Numbered from the stretch's first letter, positions 32,801-44,392 are shown. The stretch: DNA of 64,000 bases from Aptenodytes patagonicus (GCF_965638725.1 NC_134950.1:81208657-81272656); one strand, 5' to 3'. Notes: generated from the letters alone by a model not told the origin. Made by a program: numbers and translations.

Positions 32801-35800
32801 ATCTCTGCAATATTTACTGTCCTGAAGAGGAAGATGAAATAATTTCTCAAGGCAGAGTGTCAGCTGCAACAACTCTTAATGGCTGTGAAAACTGTTGCTT
32901 TTTCCCTACCTGGCTTTGGAGAGAGCAGATTCAGCAGATGTCAGCCAACATCCACACGTTGCTGTCCTTGCTCTGCTTCCATCTCCTGCTCAGCCAGTGG
33001 AAGGGAAGATAACCAGCTGAGGCAGGTGCAGAGCGGTGCTGGGGACGAGGACGGGGGACTCAGAGCTGCCTTTTCAAGCGGCTGTTTGCAGACTTCTCAG
33101 CAGCCTCTAATCATGGTAACAGGGCTGCTTTGCCTGAAGCCACCTCTATATAGCTACATGTCAGATACAAACTAAAAAACAGACTGTTTTATCACTTAAG
33201 ATAAATTTTCTCCTAAGCACCTCACTTTTACTTAAATAAATCTATTTGGTCATGGATCGTCTTTCTCACTATCCCCTAAGAAATTTGTCAGCAAAGCTCA
33301 GGTGGAAGCTGCACTCAGTCAGAGTTAGCTCACAGAAGGTGGCTACCAGGGCCCAGAGTGGGAGCGGGAGCCTTGTGTGATTCCACTCTGAGGCACAGGA
33401 GCCAGCCAGAGACACGAGTCCTTGGTGGGGGACAGCTTGTAAACAGCAAAGAAGGGTTAGAAGTGCAATTAGTCCATGTGACAACTGTGACCACCTTCTG
33501 TCACCACCCTGGGCCAGGCCAAATCCCCCTTCCTCCCTCTCTTGCACAAAGCTTGGCCAAGGCACAGGGCTTATAAACATGCCCAGCTGCCTAGCAGCCC
33601 AGGGGGAAAAAACAAACACACCCACAGCAACAGGCAGGCCTGTATATGGGCAAGCCCAGACTATTGGCTGGCGTGGCTGGCTGTCAGACCTTGGATGAGT
33701 TGTAATTAGGGAAATCTAGGATACTGGAGAATTGTTATGGGATTTAGTAGTAGTCAGTCCTCTTCTCGTGGTTAGTGCTGACGCAGATAGCCCAACACAG
33801 CACAAGGAGAATTAAAATTATAGTATGGGTAGCAAGGTACTGTGCAACCCAAGCTACAGGATGTGGAAAACACCGAGGCAGTTCCTTTGATCTCTCTATC
33901 TAAGGCATTTCCCTCTGGTTCATGCATCTCCACTCAGGGATGCAGGAAAGAGGAAAAAAAGGCTAATGGCTGAAACTCCAGGAGCCATTGCATGTTTCCC
34001 AGTCAGGGACAAGGTGTCTTCTGATGCAGCCACTTTAAATCCTGCAGCTCTTTGTCCTTTGGCATGACAACGGGGCTTTATGACTTCTCATGGCTTCTCA
34101 GCTACAGGCAGCTCTAGAATACATCAGCTGGGTTGCAGTTGTCGCCAACATGCCCCTACATGAGTAAGAATGAAAGGTAACAAATTCCCACCATCTTTAT
34201 CCCCCAGCTATTGTCTCTTTTGATCCCCGTGCTCAGAAGGACAGTTGCTCAGAACAGGGTCATATTTTGTGGTTTTTATCAAAGCTCCGGCCTGCTTTGT
34301 CTTTGAAGTGAAAGTCAAAACTCAAGAACAAGCAGTGTGGGAGGAGGCAGGCACAGGCACTATGCAGTCTTGCATCTGCCCTATCATATTCCCTGGCCTG
34401 AGATTTTTTCCCCCACTCATTTTTAGGATCTAGTGCTCAGACCTTCTGCAGCCTCAAGACCTGACATCTGTGTGCGGAGTGGGAAGGGTCACACAGGATG
34501 GTCAGCATGTGGTCTTGTTCAGGAGACAAGGCTACAAGGGAACTCTGGGGAATATGGAGAATTACTCCTTCGCTACCCTTCCTAAGAAACTTCAGTCACA
34601 GTCCTAGTAACGATACTTAACAGGGTTTAAGTGGGAAGGGATGGAAGTAACATAGTGTCAGAGTCGACAAGGCAGAAGGAAGATTATATGCTGCAAGCTT
34701 CTAGAAATGGCGCCAGAAGCCTAACTGAAGAGGTCCTGAAGGCTGGACCTCTGCCCTGCCTTTGGTCACTGGGTCAGCCAGTCCAATAGAGTGACTTTCA
34801 TTAGTCTTCCTGTAGAAGGAGGAGATGACATTGACCCCACTATCCAACCTGGTCCTACCCTCCCTTTTATGTCCTGAGTCCAGCCAGCATCACAACACGG
34901 TCTATATGTTGGGGACATTTGTGACCTGTGGTTAGCCCAAATAATTTGCCTAAGTGCTCTCTTCAATAATCAACATTTTAATTCTGAGATGACTCATCTG
35001 TGGCACTGTTTGACCATTATTACGACCTGGGGCAATCGCTTTCATATCTGTATTTCACATTTCTGTCTAGTAAACAGCTTCCACTTCCACTTCTTCCTAC
35101 CAACACTTCCTAACTGGAAGGACTGTTATCACCAAAGGATCTGTCCAGTTAACGGATCCAGGCTCAACCCATCATCCTGCCCCTGGAATACCAAAGTGCT
35201 GGCCCATGCCTTCCCTACACCCTGCAGGCTCCGGTCTGCATTGCAGTCCCCAGGCTGCTGCTGAGCGTGTCTATTCAGGAGCCATGTGGAGTATGCAGTG
35301 CAGAAGAGGGAGTAGAATCCATAGTGAGATGCAGAAGGGGATCCAGAAACATAGACAACGTATCCTACCAAAAGCCATGGGACCCATGCTTCCAGCCTGT
35401 GCATGCAGTGTGCTGCAGGCACCAGGGCGCTAGGGCCTGGATTCACACTTCCTGGACCGCAGTTGCTGCAGCCAGAACTCACATAGTGCAGCGAGCTCTG
35501 TAATCACCCAATTTATCTCTTCGTTCCATCCCAGAGCAGAGTGAACTACTGCGTCTTTCCCTCCCCTTTGGAGCCACCTGATGCCTCTTTGGGGATGACA
35601 CCAGATCCACCCCATACCTTATGCCTACATTAGCTGAAATGTTGCCCTTTACAGTGCCGGGCGCCTGGCCAGCCCTCCTGCAGCCAGAGGCTGCGCGTGC
35701 AAAGGGCCAGCATGTTTGCACACAGCTCCGTTCCATTCAGCCTCTCCCAGCAGCTGCTGCGGGGGTGATGGGGACAAGCAGATCTTTTTTCAGACCCCCT

Positions 35801-36469
35801 GGGGATAGGCTTCAACAGGTCTGTTTATTCATTGATTTAAGAAATCCAGCTGCAATTATGATTAAGCCACTGAGAAAAGGAGCCCAGGCTGGGGACTTGG
35901 CTCAGGGCAGGGCTTTTGCCACTGTGCTCACTGCTGTGCTTGCTTCATTCTAACCCTTTCTGCACCACCATCATGCACATGATGCAGTCCCAGTGCTCAT
36001 TTCATCACTTAGCTACATATCACACAACATTCTGGCAGCAGAAACCCCTTCTGCCAAAGTCTCAAGGCTCTGTGATAAAGGAGACCAAGAAACAATCCTG
36101 GTCATCACCACTGCTCACTGCCTCTGTCAATCAATAGCCTCTGTCACATCGTCTTTGTCAGGCAGCACCGAATCCCTGATCCTCATCAGCATGATTGGCT
36201 CCTGCAAAAAAACAGCCTCGGTCCTGATGGAATTGGACAGTTTGATCCGTTTCCCCAAAGATGTCAATGTTCCACCAGTTCAGGTTTGCTTTAATTTGGA
36301 ATAAACCCTAAAATCTTGCTAATCCTTTCTTGTCAAGCCAGTTTTGCATCTTGTGCCTTTCTCTGCTGAGACTGCTGCCTGCCATGCTGAGCAGTTCCAA
36401 AGCAGAGATGCTGGGAGCCCCACACATCTCCAGCTGCAACACAGAGTGTCCTCAAAATGAAAAATGTCA
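29867..36469. other. Long intergenic stretch, no supported gene
   Basis: About 6.6 kb in which I recognise no exon, RNA gene or repeat with confidence. Open frames are short and lack conserved motifs. A GC-richer part near 33.3-33.6 kb and 35.2-35.8 kb contains only shadow-like frames. Confidence 0.5.
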
Positions 36470-36790
36470 CAGAATCACAGCGTGGTTGATGCTGGACAGG
36501 ACCTCTGGAGATTGCCTAGTCCAACCTCCTGCTCAAAACAGAGACAGCTAGAGCAGGTTGACCAGGGCCTTGTCCAATCAGCTTTTGAATATCTCCAAAG
36601 GCAGAGACACCACAACCAATGTTCCAATGTTTGGCCACCATCACCATAAAGCCATTTTTCTTATGTTTAAATGGAATTTCCTGCATTTCAATTTGTGCAC
36701 ATTGCCTCTTGTGCTGTCAACTAGTACCACTGTGAAGACTCTGGCTGCGTCTTTTTTATGCCCTCCCATTGGTTATTTATACACATTGAT
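36470..36790 (-). mobile_element. Older CR1 3' fragment
   Basis: Minus-oriented CR1 3' region: CACAGAATCACAG tail, CTAGTCCAACCTCCTGCTC, GAGCAGGTTG, and the CATTGCCTCTTGT-type block. It diverges clearly from the younger copies. It ends abruptly at the TAGAG tail of the next CR1. Confidence 0.85.
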
Positions 36791-36837
36791 TAGAATAGAG
36801 TAGAGTAGAGTAGAGTAGAATAGAATAGAATAGAATA
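36791..36837. repeat. (TAGAG/TAGAA)n pentamer array at a CR1 3' end
   Basis: Roughly nine pentamer units, first TAGAG then TAGAA. They probably grew from the CR1 AATCATAGAATC tail. Confidence 0.85.
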
Positions 36838-37541
36838 ATTTCTGTTGGAAGGGACCTACAACGATCACCTAGCCCAGCTGCCTGACCAGTTCAGGGCTGA
36901 CCCAAAGTTAAAGCATGTTGTTAAGGGCATTGTCCAAACACCTCTTAAACACTGACAGGCTTGGGGCATCGACCACCTCTCTAGGAAGCCTGTTCCAGTG
37001 TTTGACCACCCTCTTGGTAAAGAAATGCTTCCTAATGGCCAGCCTAAACCTCCCCTGGCGCAGCTTTGAGCCGTTCCCACACGTCCTGTCACTGGATACC
37101 AGGGAGAAGAAACCAGCACCTCCCTCTCCACGTCCCCTCCTCAGGAAGCTGTAGAGAGCAATGAGGTCGCCCCTCAGCCTCCTTTTCTCCAAACTAGACA
37201 AGCCCAAAGTCCTTAGCTGCTCCTCATAGGACATTCCTTCCAGCCCTCTCACCAACTTTGTTGCCCTCCCCTCTGTACACATTTAATGACCCTCACATCC
37301 TTCTTAAATTGTGGGGCCCAGAACTGCACACAACACTCAAGGTGAGGCCGCACCAATGCTGAATACAGCGGGATGATCACCTCTTCTGACTGGCTGGCTA
37401 TACTGTGTTTGATGCACCCCGGGATGCGATTTGCCCTCTTGGCTGCCAGGGCACACTGCTGACTCATATTGAGCCTGCTGTCAACCAGCACCCCCAGATC
37501 CCTTTCTGCAGGGCTGCTCTCCAGCCACTCCTCTCCCAGTT
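36791..37541 (-). mobile_element. CR1 LINE, 5'-truncated, frame broken
   Basis: The minus strand encodes CR1 RT C-terminal sequence: [36 protein letters not shown], then after a frame break [34 protein letters not shown] and [12 protein letters not shown]. The 3' tail on the plus strand is a TAGAG/TAGAA pentamer array at 36791-36837, not the usual ATTCTATG tail. The 5' end falls in the [10 protein letters not shown] region at about 37541. Confidence 0.92.
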
Positions 37542-37572
37542 TCTACTTGTGCCTGGAAGTATAAAGAAGTAT

Positions 37573-37645
37573 AAGATCCACCCTGATCCTTCTCTTCTCC
37601 AGGCTGAACAGTCCCAGCTCTCTCAGCCTCTCCTCGTATGACAGT
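37573..37645 (-). mobile_element. Short CR1 internal fragment
   Basis: CCTTCTCTTCTCCAGGCTGA and CTCTCAGCCTCTCCTCGTA on the plus strand are the minus-strand CR1 [14 protein letters not shown] region. It is separated from the CR1 at 36791-37541 by about 30 bases of other sequence. Confidence 0.7.
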
Positions 37646-37839
37646 TTCTTTCAGTAGGCAAGAACCCTCACTACTGCAATGTTGTGGCTTACTTGAATGT
37701 GTTTGGCTCCAGCCTCTCATGGTTGCTCTTGCACCTTTCTCAAATTAAAATAGGTCATTAGTAGTAGGTATTTTCTTCCCAGTATTCTATACCAAAAACA
37801 AATGACCGTTCAGTCTTCCTGTTTTAGAGAGTTTAGCTC

Positions 37840-38650
37840 ATTACTTTCTTTAAGAAGACTTTCTTACAGCTTTAAACCACAGCTCTACCATGGTTCTCTT
37901 CTGAGCTGCCTCCAGCTTTCCAGCTTGCCTGTAAATGTGGCGCCATCCCCAGGATTGCCCTGGGAGGCATCAAACACTGATCACTCACTCCTACTTCCCA
38001 CACTCCTATTTAGGCCAGCAGGAATCTTGTTAGCTGCCTCTGCCGGAGATTTGACCACCCTGAGTGTCTTTTGCCACACAAGGTGTCCATTAGCCTTTTT
38101 TGACAGAATAACACAATGAGAACTCACGCGATCTTGTGTATCCTCTATGACTTGCAAAGTTTCTTCAGGGGTCCTTCTGTAAGGATGGTTTTTATTCCTA
38201 CGTGTTCCTACCTGAATACATTTCTCCTGCCGGTAAGAAAATGTATTTTGTTTGAATACACCCAACTTACAAGTTATCCAGATCTCTCTGAGTGGCCTGT
38301 TCCTCTTGCTGTTTATCACCCTATTCATGTTTGTGTCATCTGCAGGGTTTTACCTGCAGCGGTTTTGTATTTACCTTCAAATCATGGATGGAAATGTTGA
38401 CCAGTTTTCATACAACTATTGATCCCTGCAGAAACCAACCAAAATAACCAAAGAGTATTCCCAACTGACAATTATTTCTTCTGTCCATTGAAAGTTCTCA
38501 ATTCACTTAATGTATGCTTTATTGACTTTGCATAGTACATCTTCTTAATCAATACAGCATACTGTAATTTTCTTTATATCAATAGGTCATGCCTCTACAA
38601 AAATTGTGCACCATAACACTATGAATTTACTTTAGCAAACACAACTTTAT
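37840..38650 (-). mobile_element. Ancient degraded CR1/L3-type LINE fragment
   Basis: Plus-strand sequence follows, in order, the decayed antisense of an old amniote CR1 RT: GGTTCTCTTCTGAGCTGCCT, GCACTGGGAGCTC-like block, ATCCAGATCTCTCTGA, TCATCTGCAGGGTTTTA, TGGATGGAAATGTTGACCAG and GATCCCTGCAG. No open frame survives. Assigned by resemblance in order and content; the exact subfamily is uncertain. Confidence 0.55.
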
Positions 38651-38844
38651 TATCAAATAGAATGCTAAAAGTGTCACATTCCAAAAAGCCACGTTCCTGT
38701 TCTATAATTCTCTATTAGCAAGCATCTGTATCATATTTTCCATTATTTTTCACTGGATAGTTGTCAGCTACCTGGCGTATAGAACCATTGGTCTTAGGGC
38801 TTCTCCACTTTAAATACAGGAACTGTGTTGGTACCTTAACACTC

Positions 38845-39441
38845 TGTCCTGGTTTCGGCAGGGATAGAGTTAATTTCCTTCCTAGTAGCTGGTACAGTGC
38901 TGGGTTTTGGGTTTAGGATGAGAACAAAGTTGATAACACACCGATGTTTTAGTTGTTGCTAAGCAGTGCTTACACTAGTCAAGGACTTTTCAGCTCCCCA
39001 TGCTCTACCGACTGAGAAGGCTGGAGGTGCACAAGAAGCTGGGAGGGGGCACAGCCAGGACAGCTGACCCAAACTGGCCAAAGGGACATTCCACACCATG
39101 TGACGTCATGCTCAGTACATAAACTGGGGAAAGCTGGCCGGGGGGGGCCGCTGCTCGGGGACTGGCTGGGCATCGGTCAGCAGGTGGTGAGCAACTGCAT
39201 TGTGCATCATTTGCTTTGTGTATTATTATTATTATTATCATCATTATTATTATTATTACATTATTATTATTAATATTATTTTATTTCAATTATTAAACTG
39301 TTTTTATCTCAACCCACGAGTTTTTCTCACTTCTACTCTTCCAATTCTCTCCCCCATCCCACCGGGGGGGGGGGGGGGGAGGGGAGAAGTGAGCCAGCAG
39401 CTATGTGGTGCTCAGTTGCCACCTGAGGTTAAACCACAACA
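38845..39441 (+). mobile_element. Solo LTR, ERVL-like, plus orientation
   Basis: The 597-base element starts TGTCCTGGTTTC and ends AACCACAACA. It is flanked by exact CACTC duplications at 38840-38844 and 39442-39446. A 5-base duplication fits class III (ERVL) elements. It carries a perfect CRE TGACGTCA at 39101-39108 with a TACATAAAC TATA-like site just after, a TAT/ATT microsatellite at about 39221-39285, and a G-run at 39364-39379. No internal viral genes adjoin it. It is a divergent relative of the inverted LTR at 20099-20687. Confidence 0.9.
39221..39285. repeat. (ATT)n microsatellite inside the LTR
   Basis: An imperfect TTA/ATC/ATT trinucleotide run in the R-U5-like part of the solo LTR. 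The homologous place in the 20099 LTR lacks it. Confidence 0.85.
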
Positions 39442-39446
39442 CACTC

Positions 39447-40587
39447 TGCTATTCCTACAGTAACCAGAGAGTAATTAAAGCCAAATCTCAGCAGGCCAGA
39501 GTTGAGCAGCATTTATTACGTTTTTGGGTAATGAAAGATTCTAAGAAATGGAAGCGGACAGAAGAAAACTGTCTTGAACAGGGTGAGCACAATGCTGGTC
39601 GATAAGGTAGGTTGGGGAGTTGGAAGGAAGACACAAGGGATAAGCGATGTAGGGAGCAGGAAAAGTACAAAAGAGTAGTATGGAGGTGATGTTGCTGAGA
39701 GAGGAATGAGCAAAAGGTGTTTACCAGGTGATCGGTAGTAGAAAGGGAATTGTTAGCGGCAAAGGTAAGTAATGATAAAATGCCAGTGGGTGAGAAGAAG
39801 CTGGAAAAAGAGAGCTGGAGGTTGAGGAAATACAGAAGAGTGTGTGCAGGAAAGGATCTGAGGTAAAAGAAAAGCTGGGATGCTAGAAAGTATGGTTCTG
39901 GAACAGTGCATTTTTAGAAGTTACGAAGCCACTGAGAATGGAAACTGAGCTGGGAATGTTTCCAGCAATAGGATCAGGTTAAGAGCTGGAAGGGATTACC
40001 AACAGCATAATCCTGGGGACTGGAAAGAGGTAGCAAAGTAAGAAGAGCTTCTAACCCCTAATTCTCTCCTTGCTACCTCTTTCCAGGATTAAAATGTGCA
40101 CCTAGAAGGACATTGGGGGATTAGGAGAGGTGGGTTGCTGGGGAAGGGTTAAAGTGGTGATAGGAAATGGGAGAAGAAAGGTCTTCTAGAGGGGTAACCA
40201 GGCATCTAAAAGAGCGTGAAGGACATTCTCTTAGGACCTGAAGGCAGTACCAAGGGAGGAGGTGTGCTTGGGCTGGTGTTGGATAGTCTTGGAAATGGTT
40301 CCTTGGTACTGAAGGATTCAGGAGAATAGGAGCAGGGAAGAAGTGGTAGTGGAGGCTTGTACAGAGAAGGGCTGGCTCTATGAGGAAGGAGCAGTCAGTC
40401 TGGAGGAGGATGAGTGAGAGCAGGGCAATGGTGTAGGACTGCTGGGAGGTATCACTAGGGGAATTCTGCTGGGGTTATTCATATGGATAAATTCATGCAA
40501 CCTGTGGTTACAGCTCCTCTGTTAGCCTTTCCCGGTGACGCCCAGGCCGACCACCCTCACAGTGCTACTGTCTTCTCAGTTGAATCA
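39447..40587. other. Intergenic, purine-rich, nothing recognised
   Basis: A purine-rich GGAA/AGAAG-biased stretch with no coding motif and no recognisable repeat. Confidence 0.4.
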
Positions 40588-41483
40588 TTGCAGACGACAC
40601 CAAGTTGGGTGGGAGTGTTGATCTGCTCGAGGGTAGGAAGGCTCTGCAGAGGGACCTGGACAGGCTGGATCGATGGGCCCAGGCCAACTGTATGAGGTTC
40701 AACAAGGCCAAGTGCCGGGTCCTGCACTTTGGCCACAACAACCCCATGCAGCGCTACAGGCTTGGGGAAGAGTGGCTAGAAAGCTGCCCAGCAGAAAAGG
40801 ACCTGGGGGTGCTGGTCGACAGCCGGCTGAACATGAGCCGGCAGTGTGCCCAGGCGGCCAAGAAGGCCAATGGCATCCTGGCCTGTATCAGAAAGAGTGT
40901 GGCCAGCAGGAGTAGGGAAGTGATTGTGCCCCTGTACTCGGCACTGGTGAGGCCGCACCTCGAATACTGTGTTCAGTTTTGGGCCCCTCACTACAAGAAG
41001 GACACTGAGGTGCTGGAGCGTGTCCAGAGAAGGGCAGCGAGGCTGGTGAGGGGTCTGGAGAACAAGTCTTCTGAGGAGCGGCTGAGGGAACTGGGGTTGT
41101 TTAGCCTGGAGAAGAGGAGGCTGAGGGGAGACCTCATCGCTCTCTACAACTCCCTGAAAGGAGGTTGTAGCGAGGTGGGTGTCGGTCTCTTCTCCCAAGT
41201 AACTAGCGATAGGACGAGAGGAAATGGCCTCAAGTTGCGCCAGGGGAGGTTTAGATTGGATATAAGGAAAAATGTCTTTACTGAAAGAGTGGTGAAACAT
41301 TGGAAGAGGCTGCCCAGGGAAGTGGTTGAGTCCCCATCCCTGGAAGTATTTAAAAGACGAGTAGATGAGGCACTTAGGGACATGGTTTAGTGGACATGGT
41401 GGTGTTGGGTTGACGGTTGGACTCGATGATCTTAGAGGTCTTTTCCAACCTCAATGATTCTATGATTCTATGATTCTATGATC
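40588..41483 (+). mobile_element. Young CR1 LINE, 5'-truncated at the RT catalytic box
   Basis: The element begins within the catalytic box: the first retained residues are ADDTKLGG, with both Asp codons present, preceded by a non-CR1 stop. The frame is open to the stop at 41390, encoding [33 protein letters not shown] and [10 protein letters not shown] and ending VDEALRDMV. Three (ATTCTATG) units follow at about 41455-41480. The sequence differs from the copy at 28655-29866 at only a small share of positions, indicating recent insertion of one CR1 subfamily. Confidence 0.95.
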
Positions 41484-42028
41484 ATACATGTGGACATTTG
41501 TGGCAATGAGCTCACCTTTCCGCTTGCACCTAAGCCACTCAAGGAGGGAGAGGGATAAATTGTGCTTCAGCAGGGCTGTCAGTGTTTGCAGAAGGCCGTT
41601 TTCCTGAGTGACAGGAACTAGAGGGGGACACTTGTGCAAACTGACACTGAGACTCCTGCTGCTAACAACCCTCCGCACAGAAGAGCCCATCTGTCACCTG
41701 GTCCTGAACACAAGGAAATGGGAAGAAATGCATGGCAGTGGGCAGGTTACAACATGTGAATCCCTGTGGCTTTCTCCAACACCCCACCTCCATGGCTTCT
41801 ACCACCTTCTCAATGCCATCATCAGTCCCCAGCTACCATCCGCAGCCACATGCTGAGGGGTCCCCAGCACCTCCACCCCACCAGCCTGAAGCCACCCTTC
41901 AAGGGTCCTGATGGAGGCCCAGGCAGCATCATCCAGGGGTGGCCCCTGCCTTATGCAGGTTGTCCTGAGATGGCTGCAGGCTCTGTCATGCCCCCGCTCT
42001 CCCACAGCAAGCGGGCCCCCACAGGCAT
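41484..42028. other. Intergenic between CR1 and the SBK-like gene
   Basis: No exon or repeat recognised. It lies just past the poly(A) signal of the kinase gene. Confidence 0.4.
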
Positions 42029-42428
42029 TTTATTATGAGGGGAAAAGAGCCACATACAGAAACACAAAAGTATGTATTTTGCTCTATTTCAAGACAAGGC
42101 AGGTGCTGCAGCCCCTAGAAAATGCCCTGGAGTCCCTGTGGCCAGGAAGCAAGTGGGTGCTTCACACGCGGACAGTCATTTCCAAGAGAAAGAAGATGTT
42201 TTCAAGCCCCAAGGAAGCACAAGGAGGTAGCACTGGGCAGCACTGAGCTATGGGGTGAGGACCATCAGCTGGGGAAGGAGCCTGGCTCCATGGTGGCAGG
42301 GACAGTGCTGCAGAGAAGTTGTTCTCTGGGTCACCATGGCCTCTCACACCTGGGCCACCGTGTTGCCCCAGACCCTGAATCCTTTGCAGGGTGAGACCCA
42401 CCTTCCCTCCCTGCATGGGGAGCGGGCT
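42029..42428 (-). terminator. 3' UTR and poly(A) signal of the SBK-like gene
   Basis: On the minus strand an AATAAA hexamer is read at 42034-42029, about 395 bases after the stop codon. It is the first hexamer met downstream of the coding sequence and gives a compact 3' UTR without recognisable repeats. Confidence 0.6.
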
Positions 42429-44392
42429 CTAGGGCTTCACCACAGCCTCCTCGCTGCACCTGTCCTCCAGCCGCCAAGGGCAATCGACGTAGCGCAGCGC
42501 CCCGCTGACAGGGCCACGCTTGGAGGGATCTAGGGCCAGCAGGCTCCGCAGCATCAGGGCGGCCTCAGCCGTCAGGCGTTTCCAGTGGCGGGGCAGGTCC
42601 TCCTCCAGGCCCGTCTCCTGCCACAGCATGAAGTCCTCAAAGAAAGGGTCATCTGGCAGGCTCTGCTCCCAGGGGAAGTAGCCAGTCAGCAGGCAGAAAA
42701 GCAGCACACCGAAAGCCCAGGCATCCAAGCTGGTGTCGATGGGCACTCCTTGGGCATCAGCGGTGTTGCTCAGCTCAGGGGCTGTGTAGGGGATTACCCC
42801 GGCCACCAGCTTGAGCTTGGTACCCTTGGGCCGCGTAAGCCCGAAGTCAGTCAACTTGATGCGCCGACACTCGGGATCGAAAAGCAGCACGTTCTCAGGC
42901 TTGACATCACGGTACACAAGCCCTCGGCTGTGGATGAACTCCAGCGCGCTCACGAGCTGCTTGGCACACTGCTTAGCGGCTGGCTCAGGGATCCCGTCCT
43001 GCACAGGGAGAGAGACAGGTGGTATGGCACACGCAGGGCACCTTGGCAGCCCTGCCAGCTGGGCTCTCACCTGTGTGCTCTGCACTGGGGAAGACCTTTG
43101 TGTTTCTGGTCTTGCAAGCCCAAACCTGCTTCAGTGCTGTAGACCCCAGAGAGATCCACAGCCCATTGCCTTTATCTCCCTCCCTCTGACCCAGCCAGCC
43201 TGCACAGGGGCGAAACAGTCCCAATCCCCATGGCCTTGTAGCAGCGCTCACCCGGGGTTTGATGATAGAGATGAGGTCTTTGTGCAGTGCTGGTTCGTAG
43301 AGGAAGCCATAGTACTGGCTGGACTCAATGGCAATTCCAAACATGCCGATGATGGCAGGGTGGGTGGCGAGGGACAGTGCCACGCAATACTCATACAGGA
43401 AGGTGTGCAGCTTGGTACTGGCTTTGGGTAGCAGCTTGAGAGCCATAGGAGTCCCTGGGGAGGGGGAGAGTGGGTTAGACTCCCCTGAAAGTCACTCACA
43501 CCAAGGCCAAACAGAGAGGGCACGGAGCAGCCATGGGTCCGGACACTCACAGCCACAGGGAGGTCTCTGGCCCAAAGCTTTGTGTGGATATATCCTGTGG
43601 ACACCAGATCTGAGAGCAGGCACTGCCGCTGGTGTGAGTTTTGAGCCAGTCATTGCATGCACAGGAGCACTGGGCAGAGCAAGGCTACATGGGCCCATCA
43701 GTCTGAGCTGGGACTACTGGGGAAGAGTAGTGTCAGGGCCCTGTGGGTACTCATAGGCCTTAACGGCCTTGGCCAACCTCGCCTGGGACCTCCACTCACA
43801 GCCTCTGTCCATGGGCCTTAGGGCACCATTTAAGCTCAGGCTTGGGGCTTCACTCCCTGCCTGAGCTGTGTGGTGGGAGTGCTCGTTTCCAGCTATACAT
43901 CCATGCCGGTGCCTAGCCATGAACCCTATTGAACCTGACTTGTAGATTGACTTCCCGGCTTGACCTTGGACCTGCCTCATCACTATAACCTTGCCTGATA
44001 TTCTGGCCTGCCCCCTGGCATCACCTGCTCCCTGGCTGGGTGCAATGGGATGGTCCCTGGCTGAGGTCCCTATCCTGCCGGCCTCCCGGGGAACCCCCCA
44101 CCGTGCCTGGTGCCTGACCCCAAGGACCCACCAGCCCACCCAGCGCCCTGGCAAGTGGAGAGGAGGCAAGGCACAGTAGCTCATAAGGTGCAGTCAGTTC
44201 CTTACCTCTCTGCCTGTGGGTCACTAGCATCACGTGGCCATACTTGCCCCTGCCCAGCTCCCGAATAACCTCATAGTGCTCTGCCACCTCGGTGCGCACC
44301 AGGCTCTGAGCTGTGATCTCCAGGAGCTCATCTAACACGGTTGGTGCCGCTGTCCCTGCCGCTGCCACAGCTGCAGCTGAGCTCTCGGCCAT
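42429..44392 (-). CDS. SBK-family serine/threonine protein kinase (3 coding exons)
   Basis: Coding exons on the minus strand are 44392-44206, 43454-43252 and 42998-42429, giving 319 residues plus stop with matching phases and GT-AG introns. A full kinase domain is visible: glycine loop GRGKYGHV at 47-54, the ATP-anchoring lysine in MALKLL at 69, a probable alpha-C Glu at 84, the catalytic loop YRDVKPEN at 159-166, DFG at 181-183 and APE at 203-205, followed by DAWAFGVLLFCLLTG. The LLFDPECRRIKL segment and the PYTAPEL context are characteristic of the SH3-binding kinase (SBK1/2/3) family. The length is near SBK2/SBK3 and shorter than SBK1, which has a long proline-rich tail. The N-terminus is Ala-rich. 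The HRD histidine is Tyr here, while the catalytic Asp161 is kept, so activity is plausible. A strong acceptor 9 bases upstream of the ATG indicates at least one noncoding 5' exon. I cannot decide the exact SBK paralogue. Confidence 0.9.
43820..44030 (+). repeat. Dispersed repeat X, copy B, in SBK-like intron 1
   Basis: Contains CATTTAAGCTCAGG, CTGCCTGAGCTGTG, TTGACTTCCCGGCTTGACCT, GGACCTGCCTCATCACTAT and CTTGCCTGATATTCTGG. These align in order with copies at 23440-23720 and, inverted, about 56690-57160. It lies antisense within the first coding intron of the kinase gene. Confidence 0.55.

Noticed and set aside
42811..43431. Plus-strand frames of about 185-206 codons over the kinase exons
   Set aside because: They are antisense shadows of the SBK-like coding exons and their introns.
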